The position numbers and the translations under genes are program-made. This document shows, piece by piece, positions 5,573 through 5,986 of a stretch of 5,986 nucleotides of DNA. Numbering within the stretch: the first letter of the stretch is position 1; each line of letters begins with the position of its first letter. The notes beneath the pieces are model-generated. The model was not told the DNA's origin, did no database searches, and saw nothing but the letters and a program-made list of their open reading frames with translations. Source of the DNA: an uncultured Campylobacter sp. (GTDB lineage: Bacteria > Campylobacterota > Campylobacteria > Campylobacterales > Campylobacteraceae); the NCBI RefSeq assembly GCF_938018145.1, contig NZ_CALIII010000008.1, positions 1-5,986 of the forward strand, read 5' to 3'.

Positions 5573-5914
5573 ATGCACGAACTAAGCATAGTGCAAAGCC
5601 TAGTCGCGCTTTGCGAGAAAAACGCCGCCGCAAACGGCGCGAAAGAGGTCATGCGCCTTGAAGTGCGTATCGGGCGGTTAAGCGGCGTCGAGCCTCACTA
5701 TCTAGAAAGCGCGTTTGAAGTCTATAAAACCGGCACGATCTGCGAAAATGCCGAGCTTACAATCATCGTGCAAAACGTCGCCATTGAGTGTAAAAGCTGC
5801 GGCTTTAGCGGCGAGCTTAGCGAAAACGACTTCACCTGCCCAGCCTGCGGTTCACAGGAGCTAGAGGTCACGGGCGGCGAGGATATGCACCTCATGCGCC
5901 TTGAGATGCGGTGA
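5573..5914 (+). CDS. hypA: HypA, nickel metallochaperone for [NiFe]-hydrogenase
   Basis: HypA is a small cytoplasmic metallochaperone that binds nickel at its N-terminus and passes it, together with HypB, to the hydrogenase large subunit. In some relatives it also serves urease, but no urease genes are visible here. The protein has 113 residues, normal for the family. It begins MHELSIVQSL, with His2 and Glu3 at the nickel site. EVRIGRLSGVEP (30-41) and the helix after it match the family core. The structural zinc site is two CxxC motifs, C73-C76 and C89-C92, separated by 12 residues, followed by the conserved G-G-E-D-M (101-105). The start was chosen at ATG 5573 because of AAGGA upstream and the M-H-E beginning. 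Unlike hypB-E it is separated by 145 bp from its upstream neighbour, so it may be transcribed partly on its own. Confidence 0.97.
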   Translation: MHELSIVQSLVALCEKNAAANGAKEVMRLEVRIGRLSGVEPHYLESAFEVYKTGTICENAELTIIVQNVAIECKSCGFSGELSENDFTCPACGSQELEVTGGEDMHLMRLEMR

Positions 5915-5928
5915 TTTTGCCGCAAATT

Positions 5929-5966
5929 TTAGCTCAAATTTGATGTTTAAATTTGAGCTAATTTTT
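5929..5966 (+). terminator. Probable intrinsic terminator of the hyp operon
   Basis: A perfect 13-bp stem, TTAGCTCAAATTT (5929-5941) with AAATTTGAGCTAA (5949-5961), encloses a 7-nt loop (GATGTTT). Five T residues follow at 5962-5966. It begins 14 bp after the hypA stop. The stem is AT-rich with only three G/C pairs, so it may be leaky, but the T-run makes it the best terminator candidate in the window. Its core is the same AAATTTGA word that is repeated in the hypB upstream region. Confidence 0.72.
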
Positions 5967-5986
5967 AAAATTTACTTCTAAAAACG

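Overview
The window is most likely chromosomal DNA of a relatively GC-rich member of the Campylobacterota, such as the Campylobacter showae/rectus/curvus/concisus group. This is inferred from the abundant AAATTTGAC/GTCAAATTT words, the strong AAGGA-type ribosome sites, the tight gene packing and the Campylobacter-like sequence of the Hyp proteins. No database search was possible. All genes read on the + strand.

Layout: (1) 1-101 is the 3' end of a gene whose product resembles the C-terminus of an NhaA Na+/H+ antiporter. (2) 106-1913 is a two-gene unit overlapping by ATGA: a DUF2157-type polytopic membrane protein followed by a membrane-anchored GDYXXLXY-domain protein. This pair is conserved but its function is unknown. 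(3) 1914-2150 is a 237-bp intergenic region. Its first half is a cluster of AAATTTGAC repeats that can fold into several mutually exclusive hairpins. Its second half is AT-rich and ends in a perfect TATAAT and a good ribosome site in front of hypB. (4) 2151-5427 is hypB-hypC-hypD-hypE, with overlaps of 1 and 4 bp and a 12-bp gap. (5) 5428-5572 is a 145-bp spacer. (6) 5573-5914 is hypA, followed by a hairpin plus T-run terminator built from the same AAATTTGA word.

The Hyp proteins mature [NiFe]-hydrogenase. HypE (with HypF, not in this window) makes the cyanide ligand from carbamoyl phosphate. HypC and HypD assemble the Fe(CN)2CO unit and hand it to the large-subunit precursor. HypA and HypB then insert nickel. 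No hydrogenase structural genes, endopeptidase or hypF lie inside the window, so they must be encoded elsewhere if the pathway works.

Nothing here amounts to a clearly new system. The points most worth a second look are the uncharacterised DUF2157/GDYXXLXY pair, the repeat cluster with competing hairpins, the degenerate guanine-specificity motif (TKTS instead of NKxD) in HypB, an apparent insertion in HypE encoded partly by the repeat word, and the structured spacer that separates hypA from the rest of the operon.
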